Below are positions 52,301 through 61,923 of a DNA stretch of 64,000 nucleotides, in pieces. Under the pieces are notes generated by a model, which ran no database searches, had not been told where the DNA came from, and saw only the letters and a list, made by a program, of their open reading frames with translations. Numbering within the stretch: position 1 is the first letter of the stretch; each line of letters starts with the position of its first letter. A program made the position numbers and the translations under genes. The stretch comes from Saprospirales bacterium (lineage in GTDB: Bacteria; Bacteroidota; Bacteroidia; Chitinophagales; Saprospiraceae). The DNA lies in the NCBI GenBank assembly GCA_016711045.1, contig JADJTT010000003.1, positions 434,001-498,000 on the forward strand, in the 5' to 3' direction.

Positions 52301-52630
52301 AACCATTTGAGGCGGGTATTCACCAATATTTACAAGAATGCGATCCAGGCTTTTACGGAAGACCGGAGGGGGAAGGTCGACACGCAGGTTTTCCTGCACC
52401 AAAAAATGGTGGTGATAAAGATTGGCGACAATGGTTCCGGTATTCCGGAAGAAATGCGGGAGAAGGTATTTGTGCCAAATTTTACCACCAAAAGTTCCGG
52501 TTCCGGGCTGGGTATGGCTATTTCGAAAAATATCATCGAAATGGCCGGGGGGCGGATCTATTTCGAAACGGAACAGGGGCGCGGCACTGATTTTTTCGTG
52601 GAGCTACCTTTGGTGGAGACCCACGAATAA
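49361..52630 (+). CDS. Large membrane sensor histidine kinase (NtrY-like)
   Basis: 1089 residues. A first helix (7-25), an extracytoplasmic domain of about 170 residues, then about seven membrane helices (205-455), a second sensor region, another helix pair (575-600, 624-645), a third periplasmic domain (650-780), a last helix (790-812) and HAMP (to about 865, ADSITEPISQLGDSLRRL-type). The HisKA H-box is RQVAHEIKNPLTPMQLGIQQ (His about 884) and the ATPase domain has N-box RRVFTNIYKNAIQAF, GDNGSGIPEEM and SGLGMAISKNII. It should autophosphorylate on signal and pass phosphate to a response regulator. None is next to it, so it is an orphan kinase. Confidence 0.9.
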   Translation: MSRSSKTAILILALLVVFATLFRGYSTSDRHLHRYARKIERFLQEREIEAGLYTSQVSFSPAIALQEPVLEQSWGLAPFNIAWYAGDSLLFSLHNRFLPENSPPEGATTYFLQKDRSTTYIGKRVSGTGAMAVIWLPLWTEYAEELPYLKNGFTGIRGIPEGIIPNTVVSDFPILGAEGLPIAYLHAEEPFQDPLAHKVFFWLFLGIAGTLAFLAHQIALALSARYSPWWGLFSLVVFMVGMRLLLNPFLMAGPEGSVLPDLLLKPIEQQTLGGLLLNTFFLLWLMLFFYQKFEDLRFPAMPKPFLILLIAANYLAIILGMLLIAQTIRNIVLYSSLNVYLENLFAVNTGGMLAIAALILLFLSFFLFSHRMGRVIVNMGLRPAQRMLALGLSLVAAVPFYFWANIPFPLELFVLAEVVYLGALDYFSDTESPNLTWLIVWLVIFSGFTAMLLSSFHLEKEEKIQQELTIRLSSGGEGLVGAPIRTGSFESLFQPVNPGQEAEYAIYHLGVLAEKSPSGNFPLEERGLVGIMATDTLIQRAGPGRIDWIYANSTGDTAVVSREVSGIMRPISVFSYLLALFILIIPLLAIFNYWFRFLPYHLDFTQLQKPTLSNRIQFWVVGFLLISFLIIGVFSIWNFRQTANYNQEVQIKDKIDAIREDAHLRIRQAEEPAALFSATLPDVGRLHQMDLMIYDSTGHLGGSTFSRMLEKELAPTRLNGATYYRLTEGGKSFDLQAEQTGELRYRTAYFPILLEPGAAPFAFIGLPFAEQASLWQQELSGFISTLINVYVFLLLLAGAVAIFIANSITEPISQLGDSLRRLDLGENEPLTYTRKDELGALIEEYNRMLEKLAESTQKLAESERDSAWREMARQVAHEIKNPLTPMQLGIQQLQHTLATQPEKATQMFHKVSKTIVEEIENLKDIANSFSNFAKMPVPENSLFSLNELVDNVHTLFMHGEVEFDITLRLPEQACYVLADRNHLRRVFTNIYKNAIQAFTEDRRGKVDTQVFLHQKMVVIKIGDNGSGIPEEMREKVFVPNFTTKSSGSGLGMAISKNIIEMAGGRIYFETEQGRGTDFFVELPLVETHE

Positions 52631-52677
52631 TAAACCAAGCCTGGATTTCTTTGTTCGTACATACTTATACGTGAACC

Positions 52678-52741
52678 AAATAAATTGGTGAAACAAGGAT
52701 GGACGGGCGCGCCCGTCCATCCTTGTTTCACCAATTTATTT
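52678..52741. repeat. Perfect 64-bp palindrome without spacer
   Basis: The 32-base left arm (AAATAAATTGGTGAAACAAG, then GATGGACGGGCG) is followed at once by its exact complement. It lies between the kinase stop and the crtD start, ending 15 bases before the TTG start codon. An ATG inside it (52685) would put 24 residues of palindrome-coded sequence before crtD and is unlikely to be used. Confidence 0.95.
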
Positions 52742-52756
52742 CCAAAGTACTTATCC

Positions 52757-54214
52757 TTGAAAATTGGAATAATTGGAGCGGGAGTGGCCGGACTGGCTAC
52801 CGCGGTGCGTATGGCCAGTCGCGGCCATGAAGTCACGGTGTTTGAGGCAAACACCTATCCGGGCGGAAAGCTATCGGAGATCCGGTTGGGAGGATATCGT
52901 TTTGATGCAGGTCCTTCCCTGTTCACCATGCCCATGTATATCGACGAGTTGTATACCTTGGCGGCGCCGGAGAAGACACCACGGTTGCCGTATGAGCGGT
53001 TGCCGGTAGTGTGTCATTATTTTTGGGAAGACGGCACGCGGTTGAAGGCTTACGGCGACCCGGTTGCTTTTTCGAAGGAAGTGGAAGCTGTGCTGGGCGA
53101 GCCTGCCGGGCGAGTGCTCCAGGCGCTGGAAGACAGCCGGTTCAAATACGAGGCCACGGGGCGGATCTTTCTGGAGCGATCCTTACACCGGTTGGAGACC
53201 TGGCTCAGCCGGTCCGTTGCCAAGGCGCTGCCGAAGATCCCGAGGCTGGATCTATTTTCCAGTATGGACCGGGTAAATCGCCGTTTTTTCACCCAGCCAA
53301 AAATGGTGCAATTGTTCAACCGGTATGCCACCTACAACGGGTCCAATCCCTACAAAGCGCCTGGCTTGTTAAATATCATTCCTCATTTTGAATACCACTT
53401 TGGGGCCTACTATCCCCAAGGCGGCATGGTAGCGATTACCCGGCACCTGATGGATCTGGCTGAAGAAAAAGGCGCCCAATTCCATTTTGGAAAGTGCGTA
53501 GATCGGATCGAGGTACAGAACGGACGCGCGGAAGGCTTTTGGGTAGACGGGCAATTACACCGCTACGACCGGGTGATCAGCAATATGGATGTGTTTTTCA
53601 CCTACCGGAAATTGCTTCCCGACCAGCCGGCGCCAGCACGCACCCTTCGTCAGGAAAAGTCGACCTCTGCGCTTATTTTTTACTGGGGCATCCGCAGGGC
53701 CTTTCCCGAGTTAGACCTGCACAACATCTTTTTCAGCGATGATTACCGGGCGGAGTTTGCCCATTTGGCGCGGGGAGAGGTGTATGCAGATCCGACTATT
53801 TACATCAATATCAGTCAGAAATGCGATCCGGCGGATGCGCCGGAAGGCTCGGAGAACTGGTTTACGATGATCAATGTGCCATTTGACAGCGGGCAGGACT
53901 GGGATACCCTTATCGCCCAGGCCCGGGAGCAGATCCTCCGGAAGGTCAGTCGGATGCTGGGGACAGACATCAGTGCGCTGATCGAGTGTGAGGATGTGCT
54001 CGATCCGCGCACCATTGAAAGCCGCACCGGATCGCATCTGGGCGCGTTGTACGGTACCAGTTCGAACAATCGCATGGCCGCGTTTGTGCGCCACGCCAAC
54101 TTTTCCCACAAAATTCGCGATCTGTACTTCGTGGGGGGCAGCGTACATCCAGGCGGGGGAATCCCCCTGGCATTGCTGTCGGCCAGGATCGTAGATGAAC
54201 TTATTTTTTTATAA
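52757..54214 (+). CDS. crtD: Carotenoid desaturase, probably CrtD (1-hydroxycarotenoid 3,4-desaturase)
   Basis: About 485 residues from a TTG start, giving (M)KIGIIGAGVAGLATAVRMASRGHEVTVFEAN as MKIGIIGAGVAG followed by LATAVRMASRG; the upstream ATG lies in the palindrome. FAD-binding Rossmann start GAGVAGLA, then YPGGKLSEIRLGGYRFDAGPS as YPGGKL and DAGPSLFTMP. The C-terminal motif is VGGSVHPGGGIPLALLSARI, all typical of the CrtI/CrtD family. With the hydratase CruF and the hydroxylase CrtZ next to it, 3',4'-desaturation of a 1'-hydroxycarotenoid is the likely role. A phytoene desaturase (CrtI) cannot be excluded by sequence alone. Confidence 0.88.
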   Translation: MKIGIIGAGVAGLATAVRMASRGHEVTVFEANTYPGGKLSEIRLGGYRFDAGPSLFTMPMYIDELYTLAAPEKTPRLPYERLPVVCHYFWEDGTRLKAYGDPVAFSKEVEAVLGEPAGRVLQALEDSRFKYEATGRIFLERSLHRLETWLSRSVAKALPKIPRLDLFSSMDRVNRRFFTQPKMVQLFNRYATYNGSNPYKAPGLLNIIPHFEYHFGAYYPQGGMVAITRHLMDLAEEKGAQFHFGKCVDRIEVQNGRAEGFWVDGQLHRYDRVISNMDVFFTYRKLLPDQPAPARTLRQEKSTSALIFYWGIRRAFPELDLHNIFFSDDYRAEFAHLARGEVYADPTIYINISQKCDPADAPEGSENWFTMINVPFDSGQDWDTLIAQAREQILRKVSRMLGTDISALIECEDVLDPRTIESRTGSHLGALYGTSSNNRMAAFVRHANFSHKIRDLYFVGGSVHPGGGIPLALLSARIVDELIFL

Positions 54215-54220
54215 AAAATC

Positions 54221-54269
54221 TTATAAAGACTGAATGGGCGGGTACCGCCCGCTCATTCAGTCTTTATAA
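54221..54269. repeat. Long near-perfect inverted repeat between crtD and cruF
   Basis: TTATAAAGACTGAAT (54221-54235) pairs exactly with 54255-54269. The centre GGGCGG-GTA-CCGCCC also pairs, with four extra bases on the right arm. It begins a few bases after the crtD stop and may end that transcript or set apart cruF. Confidence 0.85.
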
Positions 54270-54290
54270 ACTTATTAAAGTTACAGTGTA
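54263..54290 (+). promoter_or_regulatory. Conserved 28-base element upstream of cruF (copy 1)
   Basis: TTTATAAxCTTATTxAAGTTACAGTGTA occurs here and again at 54922-54949 upstream of crtZ, identical at 26 of 28 positions. This copy ends two bases before the cruF ATG and overlaps the right arm of the inverted repeat. It could be an operator, a promoter or a 5'-UTR element of the carotenoid genes. It does not fit the TAnnTTTG promoter. Confidence 0.6.
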
Positions 54291-54292
54291 CT

Positions 54293-54916
54293 ATGGCTCA
54301 ACGTGTGGCTATTGGTTTTTTGGCTCTGATGTACGTGGCCGGGGTCGTAGGTATCCATTGGAGGGTGCATCCCGATTTCATCCTGCTTACCCCATTAAAC
54401 CTGCTATTCTCCCTGGTCGTAGCGCTTTATTTCCACCAAAACCGGAGCTCCCGGCTAACCTGGTTTTTAGTACTGAGCTATTTCCTGGGGTTTAGCGCAG
54501 AGCTATTTGGTGTACAGACCGGCATCCTCTTTGGAGAGTATGCGTATGGAGCGGTGTTGGGCCCAAAGATATGGGGCACCCCTGTGATGATCGGGGTAAA
54601 CTGGATGCTGGTATCCTATACCGCCGGTATGGTGGTAAATGCAGTAGTGCCGGAATGGTCGTGGCAGGTGCGTGCAGTACTGGGAGCCTTGCTGCTGGTG
54701 GTCCTGGACCTCTTTATCGAACCGGTAGCGATGGCCTACGATTTTTGGCAATGGGAAGGAGGGGTAGTGCCTTTACGCAATTACGTGGGTTGGTTTTTGG
54801 TAGCTTTACCGTTGCAGGCTTTTTTCGCCTATCAGTTTAAAGGACAAAAAAACAAAGTGGCAGCTATGCTGTTTATCTTCCAGTTTGCCTTTTTCTTATT
54901 ATTGGGTAAGTTTTAA
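54293..54916 (+). CDS. cruF: CruF-type carotenoid 1',2'-hydratase
   Basis: 207 residues with about six membrane helices. The CruF (DUF422) pattern is present: LGFSAELFGVQTGILFGEYAYG, here GFSAELFGV and TGILFGEYAYG, then GTPVMIGVNWMLVSY, DLFIEPVAMAYDFWQW and PLRNYVGWF. CruF adds water to the acyclic end of gamma-carotene-type pigments. Placed between crtD and crtZ it should give the 1'-hydroxyl that CrtD needs. Confidence 0.93.
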   Translation: MAQRVAIGFLALMYVAGVVGIHWRVHPDFILLTPLNLLFSLVVALYFHQNRSSRLTWFLVLSYFLGFSAELFGVQTGILFGEYAYGAVLGPKIWGTPVMIGVNWMLVSYTAGMVVNAVVPEWSWQVRAVLGALLLVVLDLFIEPVAMAYDFWQWEGGVVPLRNYVGWFLVALPLQAFFAYQFKGQKNKVAAMLFIFQFAFFLLLGKF

Positions 54917-54921
54917 TGCTT

Positions 54922-54949
54922 TTTATAACCTTATTTAAGTTACAGTGTA
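54922..54949 (+). promoter_or_regulatory. Conserved 28-base element upstream of crtZ (copy 2)
   Basis: The second copy of the element at 54263-54290 (26 of 28 identical; shared core AAGTTACAGTGTA). It begins 6 bases after the cruF stop and lies 27 bases before the likely crtZ ATG. Unlike copy 1 it has no inverted repeat upstream. Confidence 0.6.
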
Positions 54950-54976
54950 GTAAGTAATGTGACAAAAATTTTGAAC

Positions 54977-55471
54977 ATGGAAGTCCTGTTTTATACGCTC
55001 ATCATGATTGGAACGGCAGCCTTCATGGAATTTGTAGCCTGGTTTGCCCACAAATACGTGATGCACGGTTTTTTGTGGAATTGGCATGAAGACCACCACA
55101 AGCCCCACTATAAAGAGGGGCGATTTTTTGAAAAAAATGACCGATTTTTCCTGGTATTTGCCGTTCCCAGCGCGTTGTCCTATATTTTAGGCTCTGCCAC
55201 GCCCAATACCTGGCTGTTTTTTGTAGGGATTGGTATCTCCATTTACGGCCTGATCTACTTTCTCATTCACGATGTGTACATCCACCGGCGGTTTTCGTGG
55301 TTCAGGCAACTGGACAATCCGTACTCGCGGGCTATCCTGCGGGCGCACGGGGCCCATCATTCGGTGCAGACCAAGGAAGAATGTGAATCCTTCGGGTTGT
55401 TGGTGGTGGATCCCAAGTTTTTCAGGAAGCGTAAAACCTGGGCGAAAGCAAAACGGGAGGCGGTTCAGTAA
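54977..55471 (+). CDS. crtZ: Beta-carotene 3-hydroxylase CrtZ
   Basis: 164 residues from ATG 54977 (MEVLFYTLIMIGTAAFMEF); a GTG at 54959 would add six residues. Four membrane helices and the di-iron histidine motifs HKYVMH, HEDHH, HDVYIHRR and HGAHH mark the non-haem hydroxylase CrtZ, which hydroxylates carbon 3 of the beta-ring. With CruF and CrtD this makes the three late steps to saproxanthin. The early genes (crtE, crtB, crtI, crtY) are not in the window. Confidence 0.94.
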   Translation: MEVLFYTLIMIGTAAFMEFVAWFAHKYVMHGFLWNWHEDHHKPHYKEGRFFEKNDRFFLVFAVPSALSYILGSATPNTWLFFVGIGISIYGLIYFLIHDVYIHRRFSWFRQLDNPYSRAILRAHGAHHSVQTKEECESFGLLVVDPKFFRKRKTWAKAKREAVQ

Positions 55472-55478
55472 ATCCCAT

Positions 55479-55509
55479 TTGGCATTTCGGTTTACCCTGC
55501 CTAAATTTG
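55479..55509 (+). promoter_or_regulatory. Promoter of the 55532 gene
   Basis: TTG (55479-55481), 20 bases, TAAATTTG (55502-55509): an exact Bacteroidota promoter, 22 bases upstream of the GTG start. Confidence 0.75.
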
Positions 55510-55531
55510 CTTTATACCATTTCACACAATA

Positions 55532-56110
55532 GTGGCAGAACAAAGCTGGCTCGAAACCATTCTCCGTTCCCTGAACGTCGAACTACCTCTCCGGGAAAAT
55601 CTGGACGAGTACCTGGACTTGATCATTCCGGAGGTTCGCAAGTGGGGGGAAGACCTTAGCGAAACGCATTACTATTCGAACCCCGGGGGGAAACCCTGGC
55701 TGGAGGTACGTGACGAAGAAAGTTTCCACAACACCATTGTTCACTTCTTTAATGAAAACGGCGAGTACCTGCGGTCGACGGATGGGAATGTTGTGAAGGG
55801 TCGTTGGCGGTTGTTGGAGGGCACCAACAAGATAATCATCGAAGCCGGCAGCGATAAGGGGGGATTGAGTGAATTGTATGAATTGGCCTATATGGACGCC
55901 TATTTCTTCATCCTTCGCAAGCACGGCAGCCAACACGGGCGGCGGCGTTACTTTGCCATGGGTTTTGAGCCCTATGTTCAAAACCTCGAATGGCGGGATT
56001 TCGCGGAGGCGTTGTTTAATACTTACCGAAGCAAGCACCGAACCTACCAGCTCACGATGGGTATTATCCTGGTTCTGGTTATTTTGATCCTGGCACTCTC
56101 TTTCTTATAA
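55532..56110 (+). CDS. Tail-anchored protein, unknown function
   Basis: 192 residues from a GTG start placed 22 bases after a perfect promoter. A soluble part (1-165) starts AEQSWLETILRSLNVELPLREN and has ETHYYSNPGGKPWLEVRDEES and VKGRWRLLEGTNKIIIEAG. A lipocalin-like or PH-like beta domain is possible, but I recognise no family. A single membrane helix at the very end (about 172-192, MGIILVLVILILALSFL) makes it tail-anchored with the domain in the cytoplasm. It ends at a strong terminator shared with sucD. Confidence 0.7.
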   Translation: MAEQSWLETILRSLNVELPLRENLDEYLDLIIPEVRKWGEDLSETHYYSNPGGKPWLEVRDEESFHNTIVHFFNENGEYLRSTDGNVVKGRWRLLEGTNKIIIEAGSDKGGLSELYELAYMDAYFFILRKHGSQHGRRRYFAMGFEPYVQNLEWRDFAEALFNTYRSKHRTYQLTMGIILVLVILILALSFL

Positions 56111-56111
56111 A

Positions 56112-56150
56112 AAAGGAAAAGGCCCGGGTGTTGCCCGGGCCTTTTCCTTT
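56112..56150. terminator. Bidirectional terminator between the 55532 gene and sucD
   Basis: Perfect 17-bp stem (AAAGGAAAAGGCCCGGG with its complement), 5-base loop, between two convergent stop codons. Confidence 0.94.
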
Positions 56151-56154
56151 ATGT

Positions 56155-57027
56155 TTATTTTTTCATCACCCGAAGCATGGTGCTTCCGATCTCTGCGGGC
56201 GAGTTGACCACATGAATACCGCAAGCTTGCATGATCGCCATTTTAGCGGCTGCGGTGTCGTCTTTTCCGCCGATGATGGCGCCGGCGTGTCCCATTTTAC
56301 GGCCTTTTGGAGCGGTCTGGCCTGCGATAAACCCTACTACGGGCTTGGTGCCATGCTCCTTGATATAGTAGGCAGCTTCTGCTTCCATGCCCCCGCCGAT
56401 CTCTCCGATCATGATAATACCCTCCGTTCCGGGGTCCTCCATGAGCAGTTGCACCGCTTCTTTCGTCGTGGTGCCGGGGATCGGGTCGCCTCCAATACCG
56501 ATGCAGGTAGATTGTCCCAGGCCGACTTTGGTGACCTGATCTACCGCTTCATAGGTCAGCGTACCTGAGCGGGAGACAATTCCGATGGTACCTTTTCTGT
56601 GGATAAAACCGGGCATGATGCCGCATTTTGCTTCATCCGGGGTGATGACACCCGGGCAGTTGGGACCGATCAGGCGGCAGTCTTTGTCGCGCAGATAGGC
56701 TTTCACCTTCACCATATCCTGGACAGGAATTCCCTCCGTAATACAAATGATCACCTTGATACCTGCCTCCGCAGCTTCCATGATGGCATCAGCGGCAAAA
56801 GCCGGCGGCACGAAAATAACAGACGTATCCGCGCCGGCTTTTTGAACGGCATCCAGCACCGTGTTGAACACGGGCCGGTCGAGGTGTTCGGTGCCTCCTT
56901 TGCCCGGGGTTACCCCACCGACAACGTTGGTACCGTATTCGATCATCTGAGTGGCATGGAAAGTACCTTCTTTTCCAGTGTAGCCCTGGACGATGATACG
57001 GGAATCTTTGTTTACGAGGACAGACAT
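56155..57027 (-). CDS. sucD: Succinyl-CoA synthetase alpha subunit
   Basis: 290 residues. TCA-cycle enzyme that couples succinyl-CoA cleavage to ATP or GTP formation. Motifs: [22 protein letters not shown] (CoA binding), [44 protein letters not shown] and the phosphohistidine site [11 protein letters not shown]. Normal length. sucC is not next to it. Its promoter abuts a 37-bp palindrome. Confidence 0.96.
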   Translation of the reverse strand: MSVLVNKDSRIIVQGYTGKEGTFHATQMIEYGTNVVGGVTPGKGGTEHLDRPVFNTVLDAVQKAGADTSVIFVPPAFAADAIMEAAEAGIKVIICITEGIPVQDMVKVKAYLRDKDCRLIGPNCPGVITPDEAKCGIMPGFIHRKGTIGIVSRSGTLTYEAVDQVTKVGLGQSTCIGIGGDPIPGTTTKEAVQLLMEDPGTEGIIMIGEIGGGMEAEAAYYIKEHGTKPVVGFIAGQTAPKGRKMGHAGAIIGGKDDTAAAKMAIMQACGIHVVNSPAEIGSTMLRVMKK

Positions 57028-57068
57028 ATCTTTACAGTTTATTTTTCAAATTTCATTAAGTGCATGGA

Positions 57069-57076
57069 CAAATATA
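57069..57076 (-). promoter_or_regulatory. Promoter -7 box of sucD
   Basis: Minus-strand TATATTTG matches TAnnTTTG exactly. One base upstream begins the 17-bp inverted repeat (57078-57114), which therefore covers the -33 region. Confidence 0.65.
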
Positions 57077-57077
57077 C

Positions 57078-57114
57078 TTATAAACACTGCGGCCGGCGGC
57101 CGCAGTGTTTATAA
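57078..57114. repeat. Perfect 17-bp inverted repeat abutting the sucD promoter
   Basis: TTATAAACACTGCGGCC (57078-57094), loop GGC, exact complement 57098-57114. It lies between the ftsB-like stop (57134) and the sucD -7 box. It may end the upstream transcript and/or act as an operator. Confidence 0.9.
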
Positions 57115-57133
57115 CTTAATAATGTCAGAGAAC

Positions 57134-57445
57134 TTATTCTTCTTCGATGATGAAGACTTCTTCGTCATCCTTTTGCATATAGTATTGTTCGCGGGCGAAG
57201 GTTTCTTTGTCTTCGGCCAGCGTCTTTTTCTCGGATTCGGCTTTCTTAATTTCTTCCTGGTAATATTCCTTGTCCTTTTTCAGGTTATTGACGGCTTGCA
57301 CCAGGTGAAATTGCGTCAGCATGTTAGCACTGTCAAAAAATACCATCCAGGTAAGGAAAAGGGTGGCTGCGACAACATAGCGATTGCGGAAAGGCGGAGG
57401 CACCTTATCCATAAATCCTCTCCAAACGGTCTTTGCAATTCCCAT
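57134..57445 (-). CDS. FtsB/DivIC-family septum formation protein
   Basis: 103 residues, bitopic: short cytoplasmic start, one membrane helix (about 24-42, VVAATLFLTWMVFFDS), then a periplasmic coiled coil (LVQAVNNLKKDKEYYQEEIK, SEKKTLAEDKETFAREQYYM) and an acidic tail (DDEEVFIIEEE). The order LxxL-coil followed by AREQYYM is that of DivIC/FtsB, which joins FtsL and FtsQ in the division complex. It follows enolase by 14 bases, a pairing seen in many bacteria. Confidence 0.9.
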   Translation of the reverse strand: MGIAKTVWRGFMDKVPPPFRNRYVVAATLFLTWMVFFDSANMLTQFHLVQAVNNLKKDKEYYQEEIKKAESEKKTLAEDKETFAREQYYMQKDDEEVFIIEEE

Positions 57446-57459
57446 GATAATTTTATTTT

Positions 57460-59908
<2,449 letters not shown>

Positions 59909-59934
59909 AGGTATCGGTTGATTTTTTGACGGTG

Positions 59935-59942
59935 CAAAGATA
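59935..59942 (-). promoter_or_regulatory. Promoter -7 box of carA
   Basis: Minus-strand TATCTTTG, 27-34 bases upstream of the carA start, matches TAnnTTTG. No TTG is visible at -33. Confidence 0.5.
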
Positions 59943-59977
59943 ACAGCCTTACCCGACTTTTCGGAATGCGGATGAGG

Positions 59978-61859
59978 TTATTCTATCACGACGATCTTTT
60001 CCTGCCGGACGGTGCGTTGCTGTTCGTCCTGGATAAAGAGGAAATACATGCCCGGGGTCAGGCGTTCCTTGTTGAACGACAATCTATTAGTACCTCCTTT
60101 TGCACGGCCCTGAAAGAGGGAACGGACAACCCGCCCATTCACATCGCTCAAAAAGATGTGGAGGTAGGTCTTTTCCCGGAGCTCCATTTCCAGCGTAAAC
60201 ATATCCTGCACCGGATTGGGAAAGATGGACGTAGTCGCCAGGTTTTCCACTTCTGCCACTGCGGCATTTGGGTCGAGGGAAAGCTCTGCGATCCAGGTGC
60301 CGTACGTGCTGTTGAGTTTGCCAAAACACCCCGATACCCACACGATGGGATTGGCCGCGCTGTGTTTACGGCATGCCCCGGCGTAATCGCCCCATCGCTG
60401 TACATTTTCTGCGGTTATATTAATAAAATATTCCCCGCCTTTTAACTCTACGGAAGGAGAAACACCCATTGCCTCATCGACCGAAACAGCCCGAAACTCC
60501 GGGAAGGAAGATTTACTTGACCTCAAAAAAAGCAATAAGTACAGACTGGTCTGAATTGTCTGCGCCAGCAGGCACCAGGGTTGGATAGCCGTAATCGTAT
60601 AGATTCTGGCCATAATTGACATAGGTGATGCTCTGCCCGGTCACATCCATGCGGTTGTACCGGATACCTCCATAGCCTCCCCCGTAGTCCACTGCATGGA
60701 TGTAGTGGATAACCCCGTCGGCAAAAAAACCGCCCAGTACCCGGCAATCTCCGATATCCAGGAGCTTGGTGGTAAGTAATTGTTCGGCATCAGCGGGAGG
60801 AGAATAGGCAGCTGTCCCAATTTCATAGGCAAAGATATCCTGTTCGTCTTCCAGGTTTCCGGTGATATCATATAAATGGGCATATCCCCCACCGCCAGAC
60901 ATGGTACTTACCAGGTAAATGCCCGGGCCATAAGACCCGTTGAAACCATAAGATACCGGAACGACGGTAAAAGACGACGCTCCCAGCCCATCAGTCACGT
61001 TATTAAAATATTCCCAATTGATGGAGCCTCCTGTAAAACCTGGTTGTTTATCTATCTGCAAAATGACAGCCTGGCTGAACACGTCGTTGGAATTGAAGAG
61101 GTTACCCGAAATGAAGAGATCTTCCCCGGAAACACCGATGCTGGGAAAATCAAACCAGGTGTTAATGTTCAGGAAATTGCCGGAAAACAAATAAGACCAC
61201 CACCCATCTGCGGGGTTTTGAGTTTTGGAGAAGCTTACTACGATCTTACTGTTGGCAGGCGTATTCCCATGGAGCGCTACAATGATAAACTTGTCCTGAT
61301 CGGCATCGTATATCACCTTCGGATCGTAGATAAAATCACTCAACCCCAGTGACGAAAAAAAATCTCCCAGAGGCTGGTCGAGAAGCTTGCTGCCATTTTC
61401 CGTATACACCCTGATGTTGGAATTGATCAGGGAAACAATATATCCATTATCGGAGATAGCCAGGGCATTGTCGGGCGGGTACCATCCATCAAATCCGTTG
61501 CCCTGAAAATTGCGGAACATCACGGGCGACAGCGCGGAAAGCCCTTCTTCGGAGGAATCTGTACCAGGAGCCGGATTTTTTTGTTTTTGGATCAGTTTGG
61601 CTTCTTTGATTGCATTGATTGCTTCTTTTTCAGGACTACCGGGGTGGTTAATACCTTTCAGGTTGGTTATCGAAAAATTCCAGTTGGAAGCAGTGGGGTC
61701 GGGTTGATGAAATGCGGTGGGTGCAAGGGGTTGCATGGTTACCGGTTTCAAATGAAACAGCGCGGAAGACCGATCCATTTGGGGCTTCATTTCCTGTCCA
61801 TGAAGGAGTGGAAGAAATAACAGTGAAATCACAACAAAAAAAAGGGGGCGAGGTGTCAT
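59978..61859 (-). pseudogene. T9SS-secreted protein with C-terminal sorting domain, one frameshift
   Basis: Intact it would be about 626 residues. ATG 61859 (MTPRPLFFVVISLLFLPLLHG) gives a signal peptide. The middle is a beta-propeller-like region (NGFDGWYPPDNALAISDNGY, FIYDPKVIYDADQDKFIIVA, WFDFPSIGVSGEDLFISGN). The end is a type A sorting domain (SIFPNPVQDMFTLEMELREK, GMYFLFIQDEQQ). The first frame stops at 60513 (IAFFEVK); taking one T from the seven-T run (A's at 60525-60531) joins it to IAFLRSSKSSFPEFRAVS and on to 59978. Without that the protein would lack its sorting domain and stay unsecreted. No enzyme motif is seen. Confidence 0.8.
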
Positions 61860-61923
61860 GACTGCGATTTTGGGGTGAAAAATAAGGGCATAAGATACGA
61901 GAAAATCATAGTTGAGGGCAAGT

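Noticed and set aside
52685..52756. crtD starting at ATG 52685
   Set aside because: These 24 codons come from the right half of a perfect palindrome and do not fit the Rossmann-fold start of the family.
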